Shown in pieces: positions 24,199 through 32,302 of a stretch of 64,000 nucleotides of DNA (position 1 is its first letter; each line of letters begins with the position of its first letter). The notes beneath the pieces were generated by a model. That model ran no database searches. It saw only the letters and a program-made list of their open reading frames with translations, and was not told the DNA's origin. This DNA comes from Clostridia bacterium. GTDB taxonomy: Bacteria; Bacillota; Clostridia; Peptostreptococcales; Anaerovoracaceae. The stretch is taken from positions 354,912-418,911 of the forward strand of contig CABJAP010000002.1 in NCBI GenBank assembly GCA_902363595.1, in the 5' to 3' direction. The translations under genes were made by a program, and so were the position numbers.

Positions 24199-25210
24199 AG
24201 TAATGGTTTTAGAGATAAAGGCCGATTATTGTCTGGCTATGGCAGATGACGGCCAGGTCCTGCGGATAAAGAAAAAAGGTGAAATGAAGGAAGGGGACTG
24301 CATTTACGTTCTCAATGAAGACCTTTATTCGGGCAAGCCGGAGGAGCAGCCGGAAAAAATGCAGGCCATCAAAATATCAAAAAAGACCCTCAACTCCATC
24401 ATCGCCGTCGCGGCCGCGCTGATGCTGTGTCTGTCCGCGCTGATCATACCCAGGATCACAGATAAGGTCTATGCCGTCGTTTCCGTCGACAGCGGCGTGA
24501 GCCTGCAGGTGCAGCTGGATGAGAAATACAAGATCCGCAAAGCGGTTTCTTATGAAGGTTCCGTATCTGAGGAGCAATTAAAGGAGATCAAGGGTCTGCA
24601 AATAGATGAGGCGGCAGAAGAGCTGGGGGTAAACCAGCCGCAGACAGGAAATACCATACTGATTGGGTACGCACTGGAAAAGGAAAATGACCAGCAGCAG
24701 GAAAGAAAGCTGAAAACCCATCTTCAAGAGCTGTTTTCTACGGATGAAGCGCTATATTTGAAAGGCAGCAAAAACGATATCAAGCAGGCAGAGCGGGATA
24801 AACAAACACTGGGCCTGTACATTGCTCAAAAAGCGCTTACCGAAGATCAAATTGAAGAGGTTGTGGATGATATGAGCAGGGAAGATGTTCTGGAAATGGT
24901 GAAGAAGCAGCCGGCGCTGATGAAAAATGATGCCGTAAGAAAAGCTTTGGAGAAGGACGAAAAGGCAGCTAAGAAAACGAAGAAATCCAACCAGCGCAAA
25001 GTAGAAGCCGATGATGACGACGACTATGATACGGATGACGATGATGACGCTGTCGAAAGCAAATCAAAGGCTGCTGCCCCCACATCGAAAACGGACAAGA
25101 GTAAAAAGCCGACAGCCGCACCGCAAAAAAACAACGACGATGATGGCAATGACAATGATACGGATGCAGATGATGAAGCCGAGTCTGATGATGAGGAAGA
25201 AAATGATTAA
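24188..25210 (+). CDS. rsgI: RsgI-type anti-sigma factor with acidic Asp-rich tail
   Basis: A 340-residue membrane protein. Residues 1-55 are the RsgI N-terminal domain (YYKVMVLEIKADYCLAMADD) that binds SigI in the cytoplasm; one transmembrane helix lies at about 68-88; the outer part contains the usual juxtamembrane region (VYAVVSVDSGVSLQVQLDE). Instead of a carbohydrate-binding module it ends in about 80 residues of low-complexity Asp/Glu/Lys sequence. ATG 24188 has GAGGTG 5 bases upstream. It should sequester SigI and release it on an envelope signal. The acidic tail could bind cations or wall polymers; that is speculation. Confidence 0.85.
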   Translation: MYYKVMVLEIKADYCLAMADDGQVLRIKKKGEMKEGDCIYVLNEDLYSGKPEEQPEKMQAIKISKKTLNSIIAVAAALMLCLSALIIPRITDKVYAVVSVDSGVSLQVQLDEKYKIRKAVSYEGSVSEEQLKEIKGLQIDEAAEELGVNQPQTGNTILIGYALEKENDQQQERKLKTHLQELFSTDEALYLKGSKNDIKQAERDKQTLGLYIAQKALTEDQIEEVVDDMSREDVLEMVKKQPALMKNDAVRKALEKDEKAAKKTKKSNQRKVEADDDDDYDTDDDDDAVESKSKAAAPTSKTDKSKKPTAAPQKNNDDDGNDNDTDADDEAESDDEEEND

Positions 25211-25215
25211 AAAGA

Positions 25216-25246
25216 TTGACCTTTACGCAGCGTCAAAGCCTATAAT
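25216..25246 (+). promoter_or_regulatory. MerR-type promoter with 19-base spacer and dyad
   Basis: TTGACC (25216-25221) and TATAAT (25241-25246) are separated by 19 bases, the long spacer characteristic of promoters activated by MerR-family proteins through DNA untwisting. The spacer region holds the inverted repeat TTGAC (25216-25220)/GTCAA (25232-25236). The downstream gene is itself a MerR-family regulator, so autoregulation is likely. Confidence 0.7.
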
Positions 25247-25270
25247 CCCATTTGTAAGGAGGAAAGGATG

Positions 25271-26035
25271 ATGGAATACACGATCAAAGAGCTGGCGGAG
25301 CTGGCCGGCATCAGTACGAGAACGCTGCGCTATTACCATCAGATCGGACTGCTTGCTCCGGCCAGGATCAGCCGGGCAGGGTACCGCATCTACGGACAAA
25401 AGGAAGTGGACGCCCTTCAACAGATTCTGCTGCAGAAGAGGATGGGAATGGGGCTTTCCCAGATCGGGAAAAGTCTGCAAATGTCCGATGAAGATAAAGT
25501 GCGTGTTATGGAAGATCACCTGAAAAGCCTTCTTACCGAAAAACAACAGCTGGAGATCATGATCGACAATGTGAACAAAACGATCAAGCGTAAGAAAGGA
25601 ATGATAACCATGACAGATCAGGAAAAGTTTGAGGGCCTGAAAAGGCAGCGGATCAAGGAAAATGAAGAAACCTACGGAGCTGAAGCCAGACAGCGCTACG
25701 GCGATGCTGCCATCGATGCCAGCCAGAAGAAAATGCTGAATCTGACAGAAGAGGAATATGAGCGGATGCAGCGTTTGGAAGAGGAGATCAAAGAACGCCT
25801 TGCAGCCGCTGTGAAGGCGGGCAAGCTTCCCGCAGGCCCGGAAGGCAGGGAAATCGCGGCCCTTCATAAGCAGTGGATCTGCTGCAGCTGGCAAGACTAT
25901 ACCAGCAAGGCCCATCTGGGACTGGCGGAACTGTATACGGCGGACGAGCGGTTCAAGGACTACTACGACGCAAAAGTACCAGGCTGCGTCCAGTTCCTGA
26001 AAGAAGCCTTAAAAGCACACGTAAAAGAGCTGTAA
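25271..26035 (+). CDS. MerR-family regulator with TipAS effector domain
   Basis: About 254 residues. The N-terminal winged helix (YTIKELAELAGISTRTLRYY then YRIYGQKEVDALQQI) and a coiled dimerisation helix (residues ~75-110) are standard MerR; the C-terminal ~140 residues, with LHKQWICCSW and AHLGLAELYTADERF, are a TipAS domain that binds antibiotics or other drugs in TipAL and Mta. ATG 25271 sits 8 bases after AGGAGG; ATG 25268 is equally possible. Its promoter has the elongated spacer typical of MerR targets. It may control the hydrolase and AzlCD genes downstream. Confidence 0.9.
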   Translation: MEYTIKELAELAGISTRTLRYYHQIGLLAPARISRAGYRIYGQKEVDALQQILLQKRMGMGLSQIGKSLQMSDEDKVRVMEDHLKSLLTEKQQLEIMIDNVNKTIKRKKGMITMTDQEKFEGLKRQRIKENEETYGAEARQRYGDAAIDASQKKMLNLTEEEYERMQRLEEEIKERLAAAVKAGKLPAGPEGREIAALHKQWICCSWQDYTSKAHLGLAELYTADERFKDYYDAKVPGCVQFLKEALKAHVKEL

Positions 26036-26108
26036 AGAAAAAAGCCGGACTTCCCTTTCACCCGCTTATCGTGTAAAATGATACATGATTAAGAAAGGCG
26101 GAGTCGGC

Positions 26109-26771
26109 ATGTATATCAAAGTAAACGGCGTCGAGCTGTTTTATGAGAAAGAAGGAAGCGGTCCTCCCCTTGTGCTGGTGCACGGAAATGGGGAGGATCA
26201 TTTTATATTTGACCAATGCACAAAAGCCCTCAGCGGATCGTTCACGGTCTATCGGCCGGACAGCCGGGGACACGGAAAAAGCAGCCGGGTGCCAAAGCTT
26301 CATTATCAGGACATGGCCGATGATATGGTCTTGTTTATCAAAGAATTGGAGCTTTCTCAGCCGTTTTTTTACGGCTTCAGCGACGGAGGGATCATCGGGC
26401 TTCTCGTGGCATCTCAGCACCCGGACCTTTTGTCCCGGCTCATGGTCAGCGGAGCAAACTTAAATCCCAAAGGACTGAAAGCGCCGATCTATTGGTTTTT
26501 CCGCACGCTGTTTCTCTTTAAAAAGGATCCGGCCATGGAAATGATGCTCACCGAGCCTCATATCGGCAAAGGGGATTTGGAGCGGATTTCCATACCGGTG
26601 TGGGTCACCGCCGGGCAGAGGGATATGATTCGGGAATCCCATACCCGGGAAATCGCGGAGCAGATAGCGGATAGCAGGCTGATGCTGCTCAGCGGCCAGT
26701 CCCACGGTTCGTATGTGGTACACAGCACCAGGTTGGCCCAGATTATCAAGGAGGCAATGGAAGAAAAGTGA
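26109..26771 (+). CDS. Alpha/beta hydrolase
   Basis: A 220-residue alpha/beta hydrolase. LVLVHGNGEDHF forms the oxyanion loop, YGFSDGGIIG carries the nucleophile Ser in a G-x-S-x-G elbow, and the late GQSHGSYV provides the catalytic His. ATG 26109 is chosen with AAGGCGGAG upstream. The end overlaps azlC by 4 bases, so the three genes form an operon, perhaps under the upstream TipAS regulator. Substrate unknown. Confidence 0.88.
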   Translation: MYIKVNGVELFYEKEGSGPPLVLVHGNGEDHFIFDQCTKALSGSFTVYRPDSRGHGKSSRVPKLHYQDMADDMVLFIKELELSQPFFYGFSDGGIIGLLVASQHPDLLSRLMVSGANLNPKGLKAPIYWFFRTLFLFKKDPAMEMMLTEPHIGKGDLERISIPVWVTAGQRDMIRESHTREIAEQIADSRLMLLSGQSHGSYVVHSTRLAQIIKEAMEEK

Positions 26772-27508
26772 ACAGCAATCATGAAAAATTTACAGCGCTG
26801 AAGGCAGCGTTTCCACATACCATTCCCATTCTCACCGGGTTCACGTTCCTGGGGCTGGTCTACGGAATGCTCATGGCCAGCAAGGGATACGGAGCCGGGT
26901 GGTCTCTGCTGATGAGCATGGTGGTATTCGGAGGGAGCATCCAGTATGTGGCGGTGACACTTCTCACTGCGGCCTTCAATCCGATCCAGGCGCTGATTTT
27001 GAGTCTGACCATCAATGCCAGACATTTGTTTTACGGAATCTCCATGCTGAAAAAATACAGCGGCACGGGAAAGCTGAAATATTTTTTGATCTTTGCGCTG
27101 TGCGACGAGACTTATTCCCTCACCAGCACCAAAGAGCCTCCAAAAGGCGTGAGCGCAAAATGGTTTTACTTTTGGATCACGGTTTTGGATTATGCCTATT
27201 GGGTGATCGCATCCTTTGCCGGCGGTCTTTTGGGCAGCCTTGTTAAGCTGGATCTGGAAGGGCTGGATTTCGTGCTGACAGCGTTGTTCGTGGTTTTGTT
27301 TTTGGAACAGTGGAGGGAAAAAGAAAACCGCATTCCTGCGGCGATGGGCGTGATCTGTTCGGTGATCAGCCTGGCGGTTTTCGGAGCGGATAATTTTATT
27401 ATCCCGGCCATGGTCCTGCTGGCGGTCAGTCTGCTGGGCGCCAAGAGCAAACTATCAAAAGCGTATCATTTGGAAAAGACATCAGAAAAGGCAGGTGACG
27501 ACCAATGA
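26768..27508 (+). CDS. azlC: AzlC-family branched-chain amino acid exporter, large subunit
   Basis: A 246-residue membrane protein. GFTFLGLVYGMLM, MSMVVFGGSIQYVAVTLL and LTINARHLFYGISML are typical AzlC segments. With the small AzlD subunit it exports branched-chain amino acids or their analogues. The GTG start overlaps the hydrolase stop, and its own end overlaps azlD by 4 bases. Confidence 0.92.
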   Translation: MNSNHEKFTALKAAFPHTIPILTGFTFLGLVYGMLMASKGYGAGWSLLMSMVVFGGSIQYVAVTLLTAAFNPIQALILSLTINARHLFYGISMLKKYSGTGKLKYFLIFALCDETYSLTSTKEPPKGVSAKWFYFWITVLDYAYWVIASFAGGLLGSLVKLDLEGLDFVLTALFVVLFLEQWREKENRIPAAMGVICSVISLAVFGADNFIIPAMVLLAVSLLGAKSKLSKAYHLEKTSEKAGDDQ

Positions 27509-27831
27509 CCATTCCCCAGCTTCTGATCATGATAGCGGCCCTGGCGGCAGGGGTTATGATCACCAGGTTCGTTCCTTTTGTCCTTTTCCCGGAAAACCGC
27601 AAGGTGCCCAAAACCGTGGAATATTTGGGCAGCGTGCTCCCGCCGGCGGTCATCGCGCTGCTGGTGGTCTACTGTCTGCGCAATGTGGATTTTCTTCACG
27701 CCAGCTTCGGCCTTCCGGAGATTGCGGCGATCCTGGCAATCTGCGGGCTCCATACTTGGAAGCGGAACAGTCTTCTCAGCATTGCAGGAGGAACGATCCT
27801 CTACATGGGGCTGCTGCACCTTATCGGGTAG
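27505..27831 (+). CDS. azlD: AzlD-family small exporter subunit
   Basis: A 108-residue protein with three or four hydrophobic helices. ITRFVPFVLFP and LGSVLPPAVIALLVVYCL are family signatures. It partners AzlC. Its final 11 bases overlap the convergent thioesterase gene, leaving no room for a terminator between them. Confidence 0.92.
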   Translation: MTIPQLLIMIAALAAGVMITRFVPFVLFPENRKVPKTVEYLGSVLPPAVIALLVVYCLRNVDFLHASFGLPEIAAILAICGLHTWKRNSLLSIAGGTILYMGLLHLIG

Positions 27832-28564
27832 ACGCCGCATTCTTTTCTTTTCCGCGGAATTCCACGTTGGCATAGGCCTGGCCGTCCGGCCCTCGCAGAG
27901 AGATCATCCAAATGCCGGGGGCCGTTTGATAACGGAACGGATGAACCTGATCGCCGTATTTTGCAGCGGTCTTGTATTCGATGCGGCAGGTTTTGATTTG
28001 AAAGTTTTCGGGCAGGTATTCTTCTGCGATATCGATGTAGCGGGCGTTGTTGATATGATGGTTGTGATCGATGTAATGGCGGAGCACCGGCGCGGGCGCA
28101 AAGACTTTTTCGCAGGGGCCTTTGGGGACGGACACTTTCCGCGGCAGATATTCCATATCCGGGAATTTGGGATCCAGAGGCACCGTTGCCATCACATCCT
28201 TGGGCATGACGGTGGCGCCGCCTTTGTTCAGATCGATGAAAGCGCCGCCCGCATAGCTGGCGATCAAAAGCTCGCCGGCTTCATTATATATGAGGGTGTT
28301 TCGATAACCGTAAGCTGCCCGGAACTGGTAGATGGAGGTGCGGATGGTCAGCTTGTCCCCATAAAAGGCCGGCTGGAGCAGGTCGATCTGACGGGAAATG
28401 AGAAACATGGTGATGTGGTGTTTTTGGAAATATTCCGTCAGCTGTTTTTCGCTGTCCAGTTGAAAACAGCAGCAATCCTGCATAAAATCCACGGCCGCAG
28501 ACAAACGCAGGGTTCCGCTTGTATCCAGATGGCTGCTGCCAACGGTTCTCGTAATTTCAAACAT
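27821..28564 (-). CDS. Acyl-ACP thioesterase (FatA/FatB family)
   Basis: A 247-residue double hotdog protein. DHNHHINNARYIDIAEEYLP carries the conserved Asn/His catalytic positions, and the N-terminal hotdog includes VDFMQDCCCFQ. These bacterial thioesterases release fatty acids from acyl carrier protein. AAAGGAGT precedes the ATG. It is convergent with azlD. Length and motifs fit an intact enzyme; acyl-chain preference is unknown. Confidence 0.88.
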   Translation of the reverse strand: MFEITRTVGSSHLDTSGTLRLSAAVDFMQDCCCFQLDSEKQLTEYFQKHHITMFLISRQIDLLQPAFYGDKLTIRTSIYQFRAAYGYRNTLIYNEAGELLIASYAGGAFIDLNKGGATVMPKDVMATVPLDPKFPDMEYLPRKVSVPKGPCEKVFAPAPVLRHYIDHNHHINNARYIDIAEEYLPENFQIKTCRIEYKTAAKYGDQVHPFRYQTAPGIWMISLRGPDGQAYANVEFRGKEKNAASTR

Positions 28565-28704
28565 CGTGAAAACTCCTTTCTGACTTCACTGTCTTTTATC
28601 ATACCCACCAGCACTTTTTTTGTCAAATTTGATTAAAATCAGAATTTTCTGGTTTATGTGGGACGGACAGGGTATAATGATTACTATGAAGGAGGTACTG
28701 TGCA

Positions 28705-28947
28705 GTGGGAAAAAAATGTTATAGATGCGGTTCGGAGAATTTGATCAAGGTAATTCCGGCCAAAGCACTGGTGATCCCGGAGCTGAAAAAGGAAGTGGAG
28801 GACGGGCTGGCGGAAGTGGATTGCGGATGCTCCGGCTTTCAGACCGGGCACCGGACCAAATGCCGGGATTGCGGCTTCATGTGGGATTACCTGACAGAGC
28901 AGCAGCTGGAACGTCAACTTGCGGAAAAGGAAAAAGAGCAGCCATGA
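28705..28947 (+). CDS. Small zinc-ribbon-like protein
   Basis: An 80-residue protein with CYRCG near the start, CGCSG in the middle and CRDCG further on, giving cysteine pairs suited to a zinc ribbon, and a charged helical C-terminus. GTG 28705 is the in-frame start, with AGGAGG upstream and a TATAAT at about 28673. I do not recognise a named family; nucleic-acid binding is possible but not shown. Confidence 0.65.
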   Translation: MGKKCYRCGSENLIKVIPAKALVIPELKKEVEDGLAEVDCGCSGFQTGHRTKCRDCGFMWDYLTEQQLERQLAEKEKEQP

Positions 28948-29013
28948 TTTGTGAGCTGCTTTTTTCGTAGCGGAACTGTTTTGTAAAAATGCCGGATCGT
29001 CAACCAAAAACAC

Positions 29014-29042
29014 TTGACAAGAGGAAGCTTTTCCGATAAACT
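29014..29042 (+). promoter_or_regulatory. Promoter of ylxM-ffh
   Basis: Perfect TTGACA (29014-29019), 17-base spacer, TAAACT (29037-29042). Confidence 0.75.
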
Positions 29043-29088
29043 AACCAAGTGTCAAGCAAAAGGACTTGTCGATGAAGGGAAAACCAGT

Positions 29089-29445
29089 ATGAAATTGGAT
29101 GAAATCACACAGATCAGCCTGCTCCACGATTTTTACGGGCAGCTGCTTACAAAGAGACAACAGGAAGTCATGGAACTGTATCATGAAGAAAACTTGTCCC
29201 TTTCCGAGATTGCCCAGGAGTTTTCCATCAGCCGGCAGGGCGTGCACGACGCGCTGAAAAACGCGGAAAAAGCATTGCTGGACTATGAACAGAAATTACG
29301 GCTTGTAGAGAAGTTTCAAAAAAGCAGACAGGCCATTCATCAGATAGACGGGATCATCGATGAGATGGTGGCTGAGAGCCGGGACGAACAGCTGACCGGA
29401 AGGCTCAGGAGCATAAAAACCATCATCGATGAATTGGATCAATAG
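29089..29445 (+). CDS. ylxM: YlxM/p13-like DNA-binding protein
   Basis: A 118-residue protein with a sigma-70 region-4-like helix-turn-helix (LTKRQQEVMELYHEE then SLSEIAQEFSISRQGVHDAL). YlxM is the conserved partner encoded just before ffh in Firmicutes and modulates the signal recognition particle. ATG 29089 has GAAGGGA 8 bases upstream; a longer frame start at 29014 would overlap the promoter. It ends 10 bases before ffh. Confidence 0.9.
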   Translation: MKLDEITQISLLHDFYGQLLTKRQQEVMELYHEENLSLSEIAQEFSISRQGVHDALKNAEKALLDYEQKLRLVEKFQKSRQAIHQIDGIIDEMVAESRDEQLTGRLRSIKTIIDELDQ

Positions 29446-29455
29446 GAGGAAGCCA

Positions 29456-30796
29456 ATGGCATTTGAAGGATTATCGGAAAAACTGCAAGGCGTCTTTAAA
29501 AATCTGAAGGGAAAAGGTTCCCTCACCGAAGCGGACATTAACGACGCCATGCGCGAAGTAAAGCTGGCGCTCTTGGAAGCGGACGTTAACTTTAAGGTGG
29601 TAAAAGAGTTCGTCCAGTCGGTAAAAGAAAAAGCTCTGGGTGAAGAGGTTATGAAGAGCCTGACTCCGGCGCAGCAGGTCATCAAAATCGTTGACCGGGA
29701 GCTGACGGAGCTGATGGGCGGAGCTGGCAGCAAGCTGACCTATTCCCCGAGAGGGTTTACGGTGCTGCTGATGGTAGGCCTGCAGGGTACCGGTAAGACG
29801 ACGACCTGCGGTAAGCTGGCCAATTATTTGAAGAACAACGGCAAAAAGCCCATGCTTTGCGCCTGCGATATTTATCGTCCGGCGGCCATCGACCAGCTGG
29901 AGGTGGTGGGTAAAACGGTGGATACGCCCGTATTTACCATGCGGGACTGCAAGGAACCGGAAAAGATCGCTCTGGCTGCTATGAAAGAAGCCGAGCTGAA
30001 AGGTTATAATGTATTGATTGTCGATACGGCAGGACGGCTGCAGATCGACGAGGCTCTGATGGAGGAACTGGTTACCATCAAGAAAGCGGTTAAACCCCAT
30101 GAAATTTTGCTGGTTGTGGATGCCCTTACCGGTCAGGACGCGGTCAACGCTGCCGAAGGGTTTAACGAAAAGCTGGGCATCGACGGCATCATCATGACTA
30201 AGATGGACGGCGACTCCCGAGGTGGTGCGGCCCTGTCGGCCAAAAAGGTTACGGGAAAACCGATCAAGTTCGTGGGTATGGGCGAAAAGTTCGATGCTTT
30301 GGAGCCATTCCATCCTGACAGAATGGCCAGTAGAATCCTGGGAATGGGCGATATGCTGACGCTGATTGAGCAGGCGGAGAGCAGTTATGACGATCAGCAG
30401 GCAGCTGCTCTGGAAAAGAAAATCCGCAAGAACCAGTTCACGCTGGAGGATTTCCTGGATCAAATGGGACAGATCAAAAAGATGGGCGGAATTGGCAAGC
30501 TGTTGGGCATGATGCCGGGTATGAATTCGGCGGCCATGAAAAACGTCAATATGGCTCAGAGTGAAAAAGAGTTCGTTCAAATGGAAGCAATCATTCAGTC
30601 CATGACCAAGGATGAGCGGGAGAACCCCAATATTCTCAATGCCAGCAGAAGACGCAGGATCGCGGCGGGCAGCGGCCAGCCGGTAAGTAAGATCAACACT
30701 TTGGTTAAGCGCTACACGGAAGCGAAAAAGATGATGAAGCAATTTACCGGAAAAGGCGGGAACAGCCGCATGAACCGGATGTTCCGGGGAATGTAA
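29456..30796 (+). CDS. ffh: Signal recognition particle GTPase Ffh
   Basis: A 446-residue SRP54 homologue: N domain, GTPase domain with P-loop GLQGTGKTTT, DTAGRLQ and TKMDGDSRGGAA, and a C-terminal methionine-rich M domain (GKLLGMMPGMN then MTKDER and SRRRRIAAGSG) that binds 4.5S RNA and signal peptides. It targets membrane and secreted proteins co-translationally. AGGAGGAAG precedes ATG 29456. It heads the usual run toward rpsP. Confidence 0.98.
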   Translation: MAFEGLSEKLQGVFKNLKGKGSLTEADINDAMREVKLALLEADVNFKVVKEFVQSVKEKALGEEVMKSLTPAQQVIKIVDRELTELMGGAGSKLTYSPRGFTVLLMVGLQGTGKTTTCGKLANYLKNNGKKPMLCACDIYRPAAIDQLEVVGKTVDTPVFTMRDCKEPEKIALAAMKEAELKGYNVLIVDTAGRLQIDEALMEELVTIKKAVKPHEILLVVDALTGQDAVNAAEGFNEKLGIDGIIMTKMDGDSRGGAALSAKKVTGKPIKFVGMGEKFDALEPFHPDRMASRILGMGDMLTLIEQAESSYDDQQAAALEKKIRKNQFTLEDFLDQMGQIKKMGGIGKLLGMMPGMNSAAMKNVNMAQSEKEFVQMEAIIQSMTKDERENPNILNASRRRRIAAGSGQPVSKINTLVKRYTEAKKMMKQFTGKGGNSRMNRMFRGM

Positions 30797-30871
30797 ACGT
30801 TTAAACATGCTTAGAATTCAGGGAAATCTTGAGTTTAAAATATAAAATGAATTTTTTAGGAGGAAGAAGAA

Positions 30872-31111
30872 ATGGTAAAAATCAGATTAAAGAGAATGGG
30901 TGCGCACAAGAAACCTTTTTATAGAGTCGTTGTTGCAGACTCCCGCAGCCCCAGAGACGGAAAGTTTATTGAGGAGATCGGCTACTACAATCCGCTGACG
31001 GATCCGGCTGATATCAAAATCGATGAAGAAAGAGCGAAAAAATGGTTAGGTGACGGCGCCCAGCCGACGGATACCGTCAGAAGCCTGTTCAAAAAGACCG
31101 GCATTTTATAA
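30872..31111 (+). CDS. rpsP: 30S ribosomal protein S16
   Basis: A 79-residue protein, standard for S16. [20 protein letters not shown] and [19 protein letters not shown] are the family signature. TTAGGAGGAAG upstream. Confidence 0.98.
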   Translation: MVKIRLKRMGAHKKPFYRVVVADSRSPRDGKFIEEIGYYNPLTDPADIKIDEERAKKWLGDGAQPTDTVRSLFKKTGIL

Positions 31112-31128
31112 GAAAGCGGTGAAAGTTG

Positions 31129-31359
31129 ATGGTAGAATTGGTTAGCGCAATTGCGAAGTCACTTGTTGACAATCCTGATGCTGTAGAGGTTACGGAATCC
31201 GCAGCAAGCAAGACCACTGTGATCCAGCTTAAGGTCGCGCCTGAAGATATGGGCAAGGTCATCGGAAAGCAGGGAAGGATCGCCAAAGCGCTCCGCACGG
31301 TCGTCAAGGCTGCGGCAACAAAGGCAGGAAAAAAAGTCGTAGTTGAAATCGTTCAATAA
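31129..31359 (+). CDS. khpA: KH-domain RNA-binding protein KhpA (YlqC)
   Basis: A 76-residue single KH domain with GKVIGKQGRIAKALRTVV, the GxxG RNA-binding loop. It sits between rpsP and rimM, the conserved position. KhpA partners KhpB/Jag in RNA chaperoning and division control. ATG 31129; a TTG one codon upstream is in frame. Confidence 0.95.
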   Translation: MVELVSAIAKSLVDNPDAVEVTESAASKTTVIQLKVAPEDMGKVIGKQGRIAKALRTVVKAAATKAGKKVVVEIVQ

Positions 31360-31386
31360 TGACAGATTGCAAATCGCAAAGATAAG

Positions 31387-31416
31387 GCACATCCTCCCGC
31401 AGGCGGGAGGATGTGC
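31387..31416 (+). terminator. Strong hairpin after khpA
   Basis: GCACATCCTCCCG (31387-31399) pairs perfectly over 13 bases with 31404-31416, loop CAGG. The following tail has few T, so it may attenuate rather than fully stop transcription toward rimM. Confidence 0.7.
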
Positions 31417-31514
31417 TTCAATTATATTAGGCGCCTGCTTATCGGATGACGGGTTAAGGCAGCCTCAGCAGTCTGGGCCCCGGAGGGCTTGCAAGAGAGG
31501 AATCGCCATTTTTT

Positions 31515-31680
31515 CGAAAAGATAGGAAAAAATTTGAGAAATTTACGCATTTTTCAACGGTTGAACGGCTTCGAACTGGAGCCGAAGGAGATGCGGCCGC
31601 TTTCCCGCAGAATGAAGGCCCGCAACCCCACAAATTTGCGTAAAAAATGAAAAATCTCATGATAATTTTCCGGGCTCCGG
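31515..31680 (+). repeat. Dispersed intergenic element, copy 4
   Basis: AAATTTACGCATTTTTCAACGG opens the element and CCGCAACCCCACAAATTTG then CGTAAAAAATGAAAA closes it, with ATAATTTTCCGG after. TTTACGCA and TGCGTAAA are perfect inverted ends here. It separates khpA from rimM in a gene order that is normally compact. The bases to 31795 are very GC-rich and show no gene. Confidence 0.65.
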
Positions 31681-31795
31681 GCTCCAGGCCCCGGCCCCGT
31701 GCCACACCGGACCGGCCCCCCCGGGCCGGGGGCCAAATCCCAAACTGAGAGCCCCGGGCAAATAATACCAACCACAACATTTTAAAAGGAGAGAC

Positions 31796-32293
31796 ATGGA
31801 GAAAATCATCATTGGAAAAATTGTCAACGCAGTGGGACTGAAAGGCGAAGTGAAAGTCTACTGCTATACAGACAGAAAAGAGCGCTTTGAAGAGCTGGAG
31901 CGGGTATACGTGGAAGACACACCATACCCCATCGCAAACGTCCGCTACCAAGCCAACGTGGCGATTCTGAGACTTGAGGGCATCGACGACCGCAATCAGG
32001 CAGAGGCCCAGAAGGGAAAAAATGTATCCATCCTGGAATCCGATTTGGAACGGCTGCCAGAGGACACATATTATGTGCGGGATCTTTTGGGGATCGCTGT
32101 AGCTGACGAAGAAGGCCGCGTCTTGGGCAGCCTATCAGACGTGGTGCAAAGCAGCGCACAGGATCTATACGAAATCAAGCTGGAAAGCGGAAAGAAGATT
32201 TTGCTGCCCGCGGTTAGGGAATTTGTTCTTTCCGTCGATATGGAAAACAGAACTATGAACGTCAAATTGCCGGAAGGCCTTTTGGACCTGTAG
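31796..32293 (+). CDS. rimM: 16S rRNA processing protein RimM
   Basis: A 165-residue protein with the N-terminal RimM barrel (IGKIVNAVGLKGEVKVYCYTD) and a C-terminal PRC barrel (YYVRDLLGIAVADEEG, LLPAVREFV). It aids maturation of the 30S head and binds S19. AAAGGAGAG precedes the start; trmD follows 9 bases later. Confidence 0.97.
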   Translation: MEKIIIGKIVNAVGLKGEVKVYCYTDRKERFEELERVYVEDTPYPIANVRYQANVAILRLEGIDDRNQAEAQKGKNVSILESDLERLPEDTYYVRDLLGIAVADEEGRVLGSLSDVVQSSAQDLYEIKLESGKKILLPAVREFVLSVDMENRTMNVKLPEGLLDL

Positions 32294-32302
32294 AGGAGCG
32301 TT

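Noticed and set aside
29471..30808. 445-codon minus-strand ORF opposite ffh
   Set aside because: Complement of a highly conserved GTPase gene; the product is His/Gln/Phe-rich with no known motif.
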